Shown in pieces: positions 1 to 14,200 of a stretch of DNA of 64,000 bases; the first letter of the stretch is position 1, and every line of letters begins with the position of its first letter. The notes under the pieces were generated by a model that did no database searches, was not told where the DNA came from, and saw only the letters and a program-made list of their open reading frames with translations. This DNA is from Ophthalmolycus amberensis (lineage: Eukaryota > Chordata > Actinopteri > Perciformes > Zoarcidae): positions 1,707,501 through 1,771,500 of the forward strand of contig JAFEUB010000736.1 of NCBI GenBank assembly GCA_024529925.1, given 5' to 3'. The translations under genes were made by a program, and so were the position numbers.

Positions 1-586
1 GCCTCTGGTGGTTTGGGCACATGCCCGGGTCTAAAAGTGTCTCTTTTTTTGTTTGAGGAAATTGACTATAACTAGAACAGCACACATAAACAACAGACAT
101 GTCTGTTAACGTGTAGATACAAATACAGGACTCTGGGACAAAAATATCAGATGAATGAAAATGTAATGCAAACAACATCAGCATTATAATTGGGAATAGA
201 GCTGAATAAGCACATCGCTGACTCAATAAAAGTCGCCATAAAACACTGCCTTTAGGACACATGATTGTGCTATTGTGTCCCTCCTGTGTTGATGCTGCTA
301 GAAAACCATAATCTACAATCAGATTTTTTTGTTTTACAGGTTTATTCCATTGTTCAGTGACGGTGGGAGAGCGGAAGCATCCGAAATAGAAATAAACGTG
401 TGACAAAGAAAATAAAAGACAAAACTGTGATCTCTTCTTGTTATGAGCGGGTACTCTGCCGATGGAGATCATGCTCCCTAATGTCTCCTCTTCGACATCA
501 AAGAAGTCAACACAACCTTTTCTTTAATTGGCATCTCACATTTTGAAGTGAAGCCAAGCTCTTTAGACTTACCGGCTGAACTGCGG
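1..586. other. Left flank and putative promoter/5' UTR of the pentraxin gene
   Basis: AT-rich non-coding sequence upstream of the pentraxin start codon. I see no ORF, RNA gene or repeat that I can name. The 5' UTR of the pentraxin transcript probably lies in its right part, but no TATA box or initiator is convincing. Confidence 0.4.
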
Positions 587-3500
587 ATGGAGATTATGAG
601 GAACTCTCCGTCTCTACACATGTTCCTTGTTCCCGTTGGGTTTTCTTTACTTTCACTTCTCCTTTGCCCTTCAACTGCCAGCTCAGGGTCTTACTATGAC
701 TATGGAGCCCACCCACGCTTTGTTTGCACCCCTATTCCCGTGGACGCGGACCCTGCCTGCTTCCCTCCAGGGGGTCCAGGTGTAGGGGCAGCAGGGCCCG
801 GTGGACCAGGCCATCAAAGTGCACCTCCTGCTGGCTGGTGGGGGGCGAGCGAGGAGGCCAAAGCCACCATCCTCCACCTCAGGGAGAGCAATGTCCAGCA
901 GAAAGAGACCATCCTGGACCAGAGAGAGACCATTAGAGAGCTGACGGCCAAGCTCGTCCTGTGCGAGGGCCTCGGACGAGGCGCCGCGCCGCACGACGAC
1001 TTCCACGGCACAGGCTCACACCCCCAGCACGCGGGGGTGGCCGGCCATCACACGTACGATGACAACGGGCACTATGGCAACCGGCAGGGTCACCATGGAA
1101 ACCTCATACCAGACTCACCGCACTACACCTCTGCGGGGGGGCAACGAGCCGACGGGGGCCACAGCATCAACCGCCAGGGGAAGGATAAACATGTGACACC
1201 GGGGGACATCACACCATCACCAGAGCAGACGGAGAGGATGCTGCAGGCGCTGAAGGAGAGGCTGGACAATCTGCAGGTGAGCAACGATGGGGGGGGGGAC
1301 TTTTTCAACTTAGTGCTGGCAAACAAAACTAAAGGAAGAAAGCAAAGGTATGGGGTTAAAAGAAAATATAATACAGTTGATGAATAGGAAAGAGGAAGTA
1401 GAGGGAGGCTTGTGATGTGCAGCCCTTATGTGTCTTTTCATTGTTTGGACACATTAATGCTGCCGTCACCAGATTGCTGAATAATCAAGTCCCAAAGTAG
1501 AATGCCCACTAAGTACAATGAATTACTTAATTAAAGCCACTCACCACATTGGCAAGAGAGTCACTCTGATGTCCCTCAGTGGGCCCCTCAGAGCGACTAC
1601 AGGCTCAGAGGTGCACGTCACTGATGTAAGATACTCTTGCTTAATTCACTAAAGCATTGGATTGACTGGACATTTCATTTCAGGTGGTCCTGTTGTCCCT
1701 TTAGTTACTCACTGTTTTTACTCTCTTGATACATCTATTTGTCCTTTTTCTGTTCGCTCTTCTCCCTGAATCGTGATCACAGACTGATGTCAGGAGCTGT
1801 TGAGTGTGTAGAGGAGATGGGGGGGTGGGGGGGTGGCAGCACGAGTCTAACATCCGCAGTAATTATCGTAATCTCCCTCGACAGACTGGTAATCAGGGCA
1901 TGCGCAACGGCAAAGCCGGGATTACCTGAGAGGAAGAGAAGCAGAAGTAGATACAGGAAGACAATTAATATCCGACTGTTGCTTTTGACATTGAAAGATT
2001 AATCGGGAATGTAAAGGCAAAGAAGTAAGAGACGCACAAGTGCTCTCTTTGACTTGCAGGTGACAGACTATGACACATGATTCCTTGAGTTTGTGTCTAT
2101 GTCAAAGCATCACTGATGCCTTCGTCCCCACTGTTGTAAATAGGAAGCACAGGGAAGGAAGTACTCATTGTTACCAATGCTTCACCTGTGTGTTCTTCAC
2201 CTTCCTCAGCAGAAGAGGAACACGTCCATCACCTACTCCAGCTCTCTGAAGGAGCTGCTTCAGAGGAAGATCAGCGGTCTGGAGCAGCAGCTGCACCATC
2301 GCACCCCCTCCCTCAGCGGCCCGGACCACCACGATGAAGACAGCAGCCACAGAGACGACGGAGACCATCACGATGACGATGACGGACACCCAGATGACCA
2401 CAAGGACGACCACAACGATGGCGATCACAGTGACAACAGGAACCACACTGACCATCACGATGACGGCCACAGTGATGACCATCATGATGCAGACGCAGAC
2501 CACGATGACGGCCACCACGATGACGGCCACCACGATGACGAACACCACGATGACGGCCACCACGATGACGAACACCCCAGCAATGAAGCAGATAGTCACA
2601 GTTACCTTTCACACACAGGGTACAGAGAACCAGGGCCGCGGACTGGTTTCCACTCAAATAAACTGGAAGCGATGCGCAACCAGCTGCACCTCTCAGGTAC
2701 ACAACCAGGGTGGTAACTTTATAACATGCAGTCACTCCTAACAGCCAATGAGTTATGACAACTTTAAACTAATGAAGCGTCATTTGGTCTAAGTTGTGTT
2801 AGTAGCGTACTCTGCAGCTGCGTATGTTACCAAAGAACTTGCAGTTTGTGGAAGAAACACACAAACTAGTAATATCTGATTCTTTGGGATATTACCTTGG
2901 CACATTTATCGACAAATAAAACAGATTTTTAAGTAACTTTCCCTCTATTTTTATGAAATAATTCTTTATTTTGGATGGTCAATAAGTGTTTCTGTCATTA
3001 TTTTTTATCAAAACCAAGATTGAAGTAGTTTTAAAATTCATTCTTGACCTTGCAAACGGCTGTTAACAAAACCAAAACAAAATGAGTCGTGATCAGAAGC
3101 TCAAGAACAGCTACTAAATGGAAGTTTAAGATGTTAGAAACTAAAATTTGAACATCTACAAAACAATTTCATGACGACTGGGCAAACCCAGACCAGGTTT
3201 CAGACCAGGACAGTGTCTAAATGGACCGTGACATGACTTCTGGCGAGATTGTTTTGTCATGGTACGATGTTATTTCTTTTTCAACTACAGGACCCAGCAG
3301 GACAAAGTTTAAGAGTCCTGATGCCTTCCAGATCAGCTTCCCCATGAGAACCAACTACATATACGGGCGGGTGAAGAGGACGCTGATGCAAGAGATCTTC
3401 GCTCTGACTTTGTGTCTTTGGATCAAGGCGGGCGTGGGGCCCGGCCTGGGAACGCCCTTCTCTTACTCGGCACCCGGACAGGCCAACGAACTGGTGCTCA

Positions 3501-4356
3501 TCGAGTGGGGGAACAACCCCATGGAACTGCTGATCGATGACAAGGTGAGGGAGGATATATAGAAACAGTGCAGCACTCTAACTGTCACACATATAATCCT
3601 GAACATTTAAATGTTATAGGGAATTCCTTTAAAATGACACACCTGCTGTCTACGCAGCTTCACGCCATCTTAAGTGTGGTTTCCTTTCTTCTGGACTTGC
3701 TTGTATTACCCCAGGATGTGTTTATATCATTGTCTCACCATCCCCAGGCTGTGACGCTCCCTCTGTCCCTTGGGGATGGAAAGTGGCACCACGTGTGTGT
3801 GACTTGGTCAACACGGGATGGACAGTGGGAGGCCTACCAAGACGGAGTGCAGAGGGGGTCCGGGTTGAATCTTTCCCCCTGGCACCCTATCAAACCTGGA
3901 GGGGTCTTCATCCTGGGACAGGAACAGGTAAAGACAAAGACATGTATTCTCTGTGGATGCACATTGCAGGAAAGGAGCCATTGAATGCAGAAACATTTGA
4001 AATGTATTTGCTAAATATTAAATAAATACCCAACAAAGAGCTCTGAGCTTGAAACAATTACAGTTTTGGTTCGTCGTGACATTAAATTCTTGTTTTAGAA
4101 AGCAATGATTACTGCTAATGGTGAATGCTCTCTCTTTCTCCTTTAGGACATTCTGGGAGGCCGTTTTGATGCCACTCAGTCATTTGTGGGCGAGATGTCG
4201 GACGTGCACATGTGGTCACATGCCCTCACTGCCAGCGACATCTACAGCCTGGCCTCCTGCGGCAGCCACCTCAGAGGAGACGTCATCGCTTGGTCCGAGT
4301 CAGAGGTGGAGCTTTTTGGAGGCGTCGCCAAATACCCATTTGACCCCTGTCACTAA
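587..4356 (+). CDS. Neuronal pentraxin family protein with a long His/Asp-rich insert (5 exons, 606 aa)
   Basis: Secreted synaptic pentraxin; family members cluster AMPA receptors through coiled-coil-linked multimers. Exons by splice signals: 587-1276, 2210-2696, 3291-3544, 3748-3927, 4147-4356; they join in frame to 606 codons plus stop. The start at 587 precedes a hydrophobic leader (about residues 10-32); 596 is an alternative ATG. Next come RFVCTPIPVDAD and a helical stretch with QKETILDQRETIRELTAKL, both close to NPTX1. Exon 2 begins like the NPTX coiled coil (SLKELLQRKI) and then runs into a His/Asp-rich tract. Exons 3-5 encode the pentraxin domain, with ANELVLIEWGNNPMELLI, the pentraxin signature HHVCVTW, and an end at DPCH. 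NPTX1, NPTX2 and NPTXR are about 430-500 aa, so this is longer because of Gly/Pro- and His/Asp-rich linkers. I cannot assign it to one named paralogue. It converges with cyth2 downstream. Confidence 0.9.
2321..2577 (+). repeat. Coding tandem repeat giving a His/Asp-rich tract in the pentraxin
   Basis: Within pentraxin exon 2, about 85 codons are dominated by GAT/GAC and CAC/CAT. The right part (about 2503-2575) is a clear 15-bp tandem repeat encoding (G/E)HHDD about 4-5 times; the left part is a diverged version. It stays open in frame with both flanking exons, so it is translated. The same DNA opens a Thr/Met-rich ORF in another frame and a Val-rich ORF on the other strand; those are shadows. 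Confidence 0.9.
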
Positions 4357-7300
4357 AAGCCCACAACATGAGACCATTTACCACAGATCAAAATGTGTGA
4401 GGATAAAACAAAAGTCCCTTTTGGCTTTCAGGAATATTTTAGGATAATCACTCAGCGGCACCAACTCAATGCCTTCCTCTAAACTTAATCAGAGAAAACA
4501 ACAATAAGTCTCATCTGTGTTTACAGAGACTTTGTGGGGACTTAGTGGACTTTGGGCTCTACTGTAATCATGAGCTGGAGCTTTATTTTAAACAGACAAG
4601 TGCTGTATGTGACATATTGTCATATTGTTAATAAGACTTACTACTGTGGGGTTTGTGATGAAATTAGCAGACCTTACACGTGTTCTGTTGTTAGTTTGGA
4701 TGATAGTTATAGAAATGTGTTGAGAAATCAACTTGTAATCTAGATGCTCCTTTTTTAAAAAAAAAGGCGTGCCAGAAAATACAGCTAATTTACCAAAGAA
4801 GATGTAGAGTTGATTTGTGTTACACGGTTTTAAATAATGTATGCGTCATAGATAGATTGATGTTTTATTTTGGGAGAAATACTGCAAAGCTTGTCAGACT
4901 GAACTGAGAGTTTCACAGCCTCGTTTTTTAAACAAAACACTTTCATATATGTCATATACAACGCATCCGCTTGTTCACTTAACACATCGCTGACATTTAT
5001 CCGGTTTTGTTTTCTCACAATATTTTTGATTGATCCATTTGAAATTGTGTATCGTGTGTGATCAGGTCACTGTGGCTTCTTAATTCCTTACATGATCTGG
5101 CCTTGACTGTATATTTGTTAATGTACTGGATATAAAACACTGACTTTAGGCCAGCTTAGATTCTTGACTTTACAGATTGTGTGTGATTGATTTTTTTTTA
5201 TGTTATGAAAATGTAAATAAGGTATAAAAACAGTTTTTTGTCATCACTTGAGGAAGTCAATCCCTAACCTGACACAGGTCAACTGTTCCAACATGCTCAC
5301 ATTGCTCACATGCTGATGCTCGGCAGGTATAACGTTAGTGTTATTTCTATGTCCACCATCTTGGTTTAGTGCGTTAGTGCGCTAGAATGTCACCAAAGTT
5401 AAAACACAGACAGCAGCCCATCACCTGTTTACCATTTATTGTTACACAGTAGTTTACTGGCACCAATGTATCGTTTTCAGTTTGCTACATTTACAGATGA
5501 TCCATCCATCTTCACCTCACAGTAAACAAAAATAAATAAATACAAAATTAACACTTTCTGAAAAAGGTGGAATCAGAAAAAGAGGTCCAGTTTCAATCTG
5601 ATCATTTCAGTGTTCAATATTTAGTTTGAATGGAAATATTTGATGTCCCAACTGTTTTTTGTGGCAACTTTGCACTTCAAGAACACCCAGAAGGTGAAGG
5701 CCTACAGACAGTCCATGCTTTGTGTGGATGCACTCACACGGAGGTTTAAAGTTAGGCCCTTTGTCAGTTTGATGAAGTAGGAGAGTAAAAGGCAATCCTT
5801 GATCTGTATTTTAAAGACTAATCACTTGCTGTGTCTTTAAAACCAGCTCTACGTGTTCTGATCAGAGAGAAAAGACCTCGTTCCACTTTAAACAACATGA
5901 TCTCTATCAGATGAACAAATACGGTACATGTTGTTAAAAAGAAACTGCTAAAGCTGGCCCTGACCAGGTGGTGGCGTTGTACAGTACTTCTACACAGTTC
6001 ATGGTTCATCCTTCATCATATTGCAGTGTGTGACGTCGCCAGTAGAGGGTGATACGGAGTATTGTCAGTCAAAGTAACAACATTTTCTCCAAAATGACTA
6101 AAAATTGATAAAGTGCAGTAGACAAGTATTTCAACTACTATTTAAAATGCCAATTCAACAAACTACTAGTGATAAGTTCATGAACTGGATGTCAAGCAAA
6201 GCTATCACTGGACATCAAATCTAGACTTGTTACTGATTCATTACATCTGGAAATTGTACTATTATATAATGAATCAAGGCTTTGTTAGTGCTCCTTGTTT
6301 TTCTTGTCTCTTCATTTCTATCACTGTGGTATGACGGAAAAGTTGTGAACAGCTTCGTCACACTTCAAGTGGACACTGGGCAGAAAGTAAAAGTGGATGA
6401 TAGTTGAACAGAGTGTGAGGCTCATTGCTGCTTGTGCTTTACAGTCAGGTTCAAACGGTGGTGCAGAGATAACTCGGACTACTAAACATCGCCTAAATAT
6501 CTTCTCATCTTCCAATGAAACTAATATTCTAAACAATTTCCTCTACGCATAAATCAACCTCCATATCAAATGTAATTCTTCCGTGTCAACAGGGAACACC
6601 AACACTTTTCAAATCAGTGCACTAGCATGATCAGCGACGCGTCAGTACCTACGACCGACACCTCAATTTATCAACATGCAGTCCTACAGTAGCTCGTACA
6701 AAAATCTGATTTTAACAAAAGATAAAGAATAAATTAAATCATTTCTGTGTATCGTAAACAAATATGCTAACATCTATTTACAAAAAAAGTATACATCGTA
6801 ATGAGCTGCCTTTGTGATGTCTTTAAAACTCACTCCAGCGGACAGACCGGGCTCTAACAGTTGAATGTCTGACAGAGTTATTGTGAGAAAGATGTCAATG
6901 TTCGTCGGCGAGCAGGAAATGATTCGTGGTGCGCTCAGAACATTACGTACGAGAGGACGCGACCGCTGCTCAGTAAGAGTGGTGGGAAGGATTTGTAAAC
7001 AAGCCTACGGACTGGAACTACAGTTTACTCTGCTATTGCTCATGTAAAAAAATAAATAAAAAAAAAACATGCTGAAGAACACATATAACATATATTGTCT
7101 CAGTAAAATGAAACAAGCAGCTGTCTGGAAGTTGAGGAACAGCTGTCTCCGTTACCTCTGCAGGTAAAGAAACCTTTCTGCCTCGAGAAACGACCATATT
7201 TGAAGATCAACAGTAACGAACAGTGACATTTTCCTCACATAATGGTTTCAGTGTCTAAGTGAAGACGGGAGCAAGTTGTGTCAGAGCCAGCAGGAGTACT

Positions 7301-8225
7301 ATAGGAAGCAATGGGCACGTCTCTCATCAGTAGCTGCTTTGACGGATTCCTCTCTGACCAACATTGAATAAAATTAAATCTGGTTAGTGTTTGAATAGTG
7401 GGTTCACATTTTTTTCTGGGGGGGGGGGGGGGAAGCACTGTCAAGAAAAGGCAATTTCTCATTCAGGCAGCGTCGACACGTGTGAAAGACGACTTCACAG
7501 GAAGCGAAGCTGCTTGCTCCCCTTAATAAGACCATATTCACACTAATGCAGGGAGATGTCAAAAAGAGACGTCGTTTCCAGATAGTCTAAAAGTCTGTCG
7601 TGCATAACAAGTAGTATTAAATGAATAAGCATGCACAAGCTGCTTCAGCCAGCAGCAGCACATATTTCTGCTGTTTTTAACGTTTTGTTTGTGGTTTACA
7701 GAGAAACTGTGAACGAGGAAGTAGGAAGGAAAAAAATAAGATTCTCACAATTAAATTCAGAGACCGAAAATCAGGAATCCTCCATCTCCCCAGCGTTTGC
7801 TTATTTGTCCACGTTGGGTAAGCAGGATTGAGAATGATTTTTTTTTAAATCACACACAGTGTGGATATGGTCTAAGACACATTTCACAGTTTACTTAAAT
7901 GCTGAACGAGAGAGGAATGTGGTGAGAAGACGGGACAGACGGCGCTCCGGCTGTGTAGAACAGCGGTAGTGTAAGAAACAAGATTACAAGAGGCGGCCAC
8001 AGTGGGCCAACGCTTCGCTCTGGGTGTGGCTTTCAAGAGTCTAGTCGAGAGGACAGCAAGGAGTCCTCCTATCGGGGGAGAGGATGCATTCTTGGGGACG
8101 GAGGAAAGAGGGGTAAGTAAAACTGATGACCGGGTAGTGAGGAGCAGGGATGAAAACCTGAGTCCAGGGTTGGAAGGAGGGATGAGAAGGACAAAGGAAG
8201 ACAGGGAGAGGATGAAGGGAATACT
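4357..8225. other. Convergent intergenic region holding the 3' UTRs of the pentraxin (+) and cyth2 (-)
   Basis: No coding exon recognised. The left part should be the 3' UTR of the pentraxin gene. The right part should be the 3' UTR of cyth2; a minus-strand AATAAA at 5435-5440 is one possible end for it. At about 5290-5395 there is a diverged stretch (ACATGCTGATGCTCGGCAGG, then CACCATCTTGGTTTAG) that resembles a repeat common in percomorph genomes. A G homopolymer of about 14 nt lies near 7420-7434 and is a likely weak point in sequencing. Confidence 0.5.
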
Positions 8226-11200
8226 CTAGGGTTGCTCCTCCTTCTTCTTCAGAGATATACGTTTCTTCCTGGCAGCGAGCATTTCATAGAAGGGATCAAC
8301 ACTGACAGCAGATCTGTATAAGTGACAAAGAAACACTATTGAATTGTGTGGATCACGAAAATATACAGTTGAAAAGACGAGACAGCATTTAGGATGTTTA
8401 AATTAACAAGAGGGGACCTCTTCTTTGGCTAAAATGTCTTACTGGTCTACCACTACCCCCATTTTTCGTGTGACATTATCCTTCATTTGTGTTTCCGTAC
8501 TTGATGCTGTGGATCCATTCATCCTTCTCCTCGGGTGTCGGGGCGGAGATACGATACACATTGTGGTTTCCTTCCACTACTCTCCCATCGGCCTCCGTCT
8601 TACACGCCTTAATCAGCTGACCGCGGTTGTTTGGGATGTACAACTCAAAACAGTTCTGTTGGGAGGAAGGAAGGGGAAATTTGATGAACAATCACACACT
8701 CTAAATTCGTAAAAAGCACAATTCTGATAATTACATATGGCGGGATAAAGAAAATGCAAACTTACAGGTTTTCTTGGGTCTTCTACCTCCCGGATGCTGA
8801 GGTTTTCCAAAGGAATGATACCTCGCGGCTCCTTATCCTGTTAGTGAAACACGCAATCACAGCAGATTAGAGCCGCAAGAGTTATTGCAACATTCAAGTG
8901 CCTTTGTTTAAAGAAAGAGAGATAATCCTCTATTAGTCACAGCGGGGACATCTGCAGAACTACAGCAGCAACGGATAAAGCGCAGCAACAAGAGGCATCA
9001 GTAAAAAACTAAACAAGTACAATGAACAAGTAATCAAACAGTTAAGATAGAATAAATGAGTAAACCAAAAAAGTGAAATAAGATATCCTCCTGGAATATG
9101 AGTTTGTGTTGATATTGTTACGGCAGTACGTTTGTGATACGTTGTCTCTCAGACTTGCGTCTCTCTTGTTACTTTTGTGTTTGGGCTACCAAACCAGTTC
9201 TCCCTCTCGGGATTAACACAGTTATGAGTTCAAGTAGCTTCCTTACAGATACCGGATAGCATTTACCCCTCGGCCTCAAATAAGCTTGAACAGACGATCA
9301 CAATTTCCCAGCGGCCTTGCAATCCTAAACATCAGCACATTTTATTGCAAGATAACAAAACAATGCCACTAATTATTTTGCTTTAAAAAAATATATAATT
9401 AGAAGAGCCAATGCACGTACAGCAGCAACATCCTGTTAGGACCGTTTCATTCAGACTTACTGTGGTGTATTCAAAGTAATAAAGGCAGTTGTCTGTGAGA
9501 ATGAACCATCGTCGTTTCCAGGTTTTCACTCGTCCCCCTGAAACACAAGAGCACAGTCATGTCGATGAGCGAGAGGAGGGACAAAAAGATTTCCTTTGGT
9601 GGTCAAAGTTGAAAGGACACTATTCTACGATTTCTACATTCTTACAGCTAACTACGGGACTATTTATTAAAACTACAACAACTGTAAGTACATACCTCCT
9701 GAGAAAAGAAGCAGCGGCAGTAGAGGGTGGAAGCAGAGACAAAGGGGACCAGAGTATTTAGAGGAAGACAGAGGACAAATAGAGAAAGAGAGACGGACGG
9801 GGAGGAGGAAGAGAAAGAGATTAATTAGTGACACAGAGAGCACAGGTCCCGCCATGCAAAAGAAAATCAGATTTTGCCATGACGGAAGAAAAAGCGAGTC
9901 TCTTGTTCACCATCATGCTATGGCAATGTTCAAATGCCACAGCACTGAGAGCTGTTAGTCCAAGTGGAGGCAAAGAGCCAGCAAACCTCAGACAACAGGG
10001 CCGGCTCATCATAGCACAAAGCCTGAAGACGGAACAAAGTACACCACGCGCATACAGAACACATCACTGTCTTTTCTCTGTGGACATGTTACAGTCCCTG
10101 ACATCTGTAATAATTGTAAGATCAGTGTCCGAGTCAACATGAAGGGTAGAAGTACTCTCACTGGCATCATCTCACCAAGTTTCAGAAGCCAGCCCTCTCT
10201 GTCCGGGTTGAAGAAGGTGTGCGTCAGGTCGTTGCCGTCGTCTTCTGGGATCTTGAAGGGCTCATTTTTAATGCTGTCGTAGAGATTCTGTAATAACACA
10301 TAAGATGATAAAATACCTTCACTGGCTACATTTTAATTGTCATTTATCCATCCCCAAAGAGAAACATAACGCAGAGCTCATCGTACTCTGAGCAGGTCCT
10401 CGGGCAGGTCTCCTCCCTCGTTGATGCCTCGGTTCATGGAGATGAAGCGGTCCAGTCCGGGTTTGTCCCTCACGTTTGGGTTGTGGAGGCTTGTATTCAG
10501 CATAATGATGGCAAACGACAGCACGTAACACGTGTCTGCGAACAGGAGAGACATGCAAGAGAATGCACGGCGCTGAATTTATGTTCTGCACAAAAACTAA
10601 AAGTATACAGCCGAACCTCATCTCAAACTATTTAAGGAGATAATGAATGAAACCCAAAAAAACAACTGAAAATGGTACAACAGTGAAGCCATGTTTGCAA
10701 ATTGGCAGACTGTGCATGCTTTCATATCTGGTCATTTCTGGTAAAGGGCTTGTTGTTTGTATGAGTGCACGCCTTATGAGAAGTGCCCCTTCCTGCAATG
10801 CGTCATAGGAAAATAAAGCTCGGTTCAAGGAGACGGCTGCCAACCACACACAGAGCTCGTCCCACGTTAGGTTGGTAACAGACCACTCCACATGAGATGC
10901 ATTGTAACGCGTTTGTGTTTACCGGTGCTCTGGAAGACACCGGGGTTGCAGTGGCAGTATCTCTGAGCGAAGGCCTCCATCATTCTGTCGATCTTCTGCG
11001 CTTCACCCGGCAAACGGAAACTCCACAGGAACTGTCTGCAGAGAACAGGTCGAGGTTTCGGTCAAGTCAGAGAGAACAAATTTGGCAATCAATGCAGAGT
11101 TAGACAATCACTACAGCTAGTCTTGCATAACCCCCCCCCCCCCCCCTTGACCTGAAGGGACAATGAGAGTGGGACTTTCCATCGCGGAGAAGGTTTGTTT

Positions 11201-14200
11201 ATCGGAGTCAATGCCAGGACACTAGTCAAGAGATTCCATACACACCAAACATAGTTTACCTGAGGGCCTGGACGAGGTTGAGATCAGTAAACTCATGGAG
11301 GTCAACGAAAGCCTGAAGAACTTTGAGGTTGAAGTCGTCCCTGCAGAACAGCAACAGAGAGATCACAGTTACAAATGGCTGATACAAAAAAAAGAGGAAA
11401 AGGACGGGGGATAATTTAAGACCAATCACCTTTCTCCGAGGTAATCTCCTATCGCGGTCTTGTTGAGGCCTTCTCCTTTGTAGAGAAACTGGGCGACGTC
11501 CTCTGAAGTATGTCTGAGCAGCTCATTCTCCACCAGAAACACAATGCCCTGTGGAGAGGGGGAAGAGTCCGTCACTACACAGCCGAGACAGAGTGAAGGC
11601 GGAGGAGGCATGTACAAGTATCCGAGAGTTTTACCTTTTTGGGGTCCATATTGAATTTCTTCCTTCCCACTGCCACATGCCTACTTTTCTGAAGAGTTTT
11701 ACTGCAGAGAGCAAAAAAGTGAAATGTAAGAAAGACCGGCCCTCGTAGCATTCATGTTACATCTCCTTAACAATAATTATGACTGCTCGGAATAACAAAT
11801 CACTGAAGATCACAAGAAAATGAAACACCAGCGTAGGTGCTGGGCTTTGTTGGTTTGATAATATCCACAACAGTGAGAGAAAGTCACATTGGGAGGATGA
11901 CAAGTTCTAAATCAAAATGAATGTGGCCAAATGAGACCAATCCCAATGAACAAAGTGATAAAGTTGACAAACTGCAGTGATAATGTATTTGGGAAATAAA
12001 ATCCTGAGCACACTGTGGTGATGAAGTAAGCCGACTCTTGTCCTTTTGGCTGGATCTGATATTGCTTCGAGTATTGTAGCAATGTTACTGTGAGCATTTT
12101 TGTCTTACCTGCCCTCTGTGCTTGTCTCCAGCCCCTCCACCTCCAAAATCGCCTCTCTTAATTCCTCTCGGAGCCTCTGGATCTCCTGCAGCAGGACGCC
12201 CTTCCTCCTGCGGATGTCCTCCAGCTCAGAGCGCTCCTCTGGGCTCAGGTCTACGGGGACTGGAAGGGAAGAGAAGAAGAATGACTCCACTACTGCTGCT
12301 GCTGCAGATATAACACGTGGTGACTGTGCCCTAACAACAAAACAAGGCAGACTGTGTCTTTATTGGCAACATAAAAAACAAACATCAAGTACAACTATTT
12401 TGAGAACTGCATTGTTAGTTACTCCGTCTATCAATATCTTACAGTGGAGAGGAGCGGAAGAAGTGGTAGTAACTTAGCAGAGGTGAATACAAAACGTACA
12501 GTGGAAAGGAACTGGGTGAGGATAAAATTGCCTCTTAATTTTTAATCAGTCACACTACTACCACACCACACTTTGCCTTCATCTGTCCCTTTCTTGTCCT
12601 TCCTACCCTTTCCCTTTCATATTCCCGTATCTCCTTATTGCACCCGTTTGTGCAATCTGTGAAAAGACACTGAAAATCTGCAGCCTCCTGTTCTGTCATT
12701 TCAATAACATGTATGAGAGCATTACCACTGTGTACTGTGTGAGCTGTGACACACCGATGAGCATGAGGCTACTGTAAAACTCAAAGTCAGAATTTTAAAG
12801 AATTTCTCCCACAAATACACTTCAATGAGAAACATCTATGGTTTGGTTCCAAAAGCCGATATCAGCTCATCAAATAAGAAACATTGCTCCTCACTATCGG
12901 TATCAAGGCGGGCGATTAGTTTAAGTTGTATTTACTGAGTGATGAGACATCCTCTCAGAGATTTCAGTCACAACTTAATTAATCATAATTAAGGTGAATG
13001 TATTTGTATTTGTTCTGCTCACTGTGAACTGTTTTCATAGCAGCTACCTACCACTGGAGAAGTAGTCCCTTTTAAAAAGTGTTCAAAGTGGGGAACTGCA
13101 ATCTGTCTAGACTGAATGATGGAGCAGCATTCACACGATCACATTTTAGATGTGGGCAAACAGGCTACTGCATGCAACACAGTGCAACACAGTGTATTTA
13201 GATGATGTCGACTGAAGGAGTTTTAGGGCATGAACACTTTGACACAATCAAGTCTATCAAACCAGTTATGAGGGATGTAGCTAAAGATAACATTAGGCTC
13301 AGTTACATCGATCATAATCATATTAATCAGACATCGTCTCAGGGAATTCACCAACTGTAAAACCATATTTGTTTTTCATGGTTTCGAAGGCTGTTGTACC
13401 CAAACCTTGACTGCTTGTTTGGTCAACGTTATCAATTTACATTTATAAAAATTGCTGGCGTATAAATATTATCTGACAACTCAAATAAACTGAGATGGAC
13501 TATAAACCCAGTTGCCAGTTTACACATAGATCAAACATAGGCAGTCTAAAAGGTCAGTCCTGCACTAAATCCCAGTTCTTCCATAATAAATATTCCTGGC
13601 CCTGTTAGAGAGATGCTGATTCAGCTGTACTGTCACTTTGCAGAATATATCAGACAAAATATTAGAAACACATCAAAGCATAAAGCAATAGAGACTGTAG
13701 TCTCCGAACCATTAATCCGTGACTATCAACTTGAATCAACAACTCGACTTTCAGTTGAGCAAAAACATAACTTTCATATTGCTGAGTTGGTGTAATAGAC
13801 TTTAGCTAGGTGTACCATATAAACTAGCAACTGTGTGGTGTCTTAAAGCTCCATTATAAAGTTACATTTTGCACAAAACATTGTGATGATTTATTTTAAA
13901 CCAAACCACCCAGATCAAGAGCTCAAAGTTGCACCCAAAGCCTCCCAGACCAGCGTGTTTACTCTGCTAAACAAACAGCTGCTCTAAAACAAAACCAACC
14001 ACGCCCACAGTCTGGATCAACAGGACGGTCTGATTCATACAGCAGACAGGGTAACGATAGGAGGAGGGTGACGGTTTCATTCGTAAAACAATGCCGACTT
14101 TAACAAGTCTTGTGCAACCCGAAGGCTGGTCAGGGTGTTACCACATATGCCCACCGACGTTAGCTAAAACGTTAGCCCCGAGCACAGTGAAACAATCAAT

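Noticed and set aside
2171..2741. Val-rich minus-strand and Thr/Met-rich plus-strand ORFs over the pentraxin repeat
   Set aside because: Shadows of the 15-bp His/Asp coding repeat; only the frame joined to flanking pentraxin exons has splice support.
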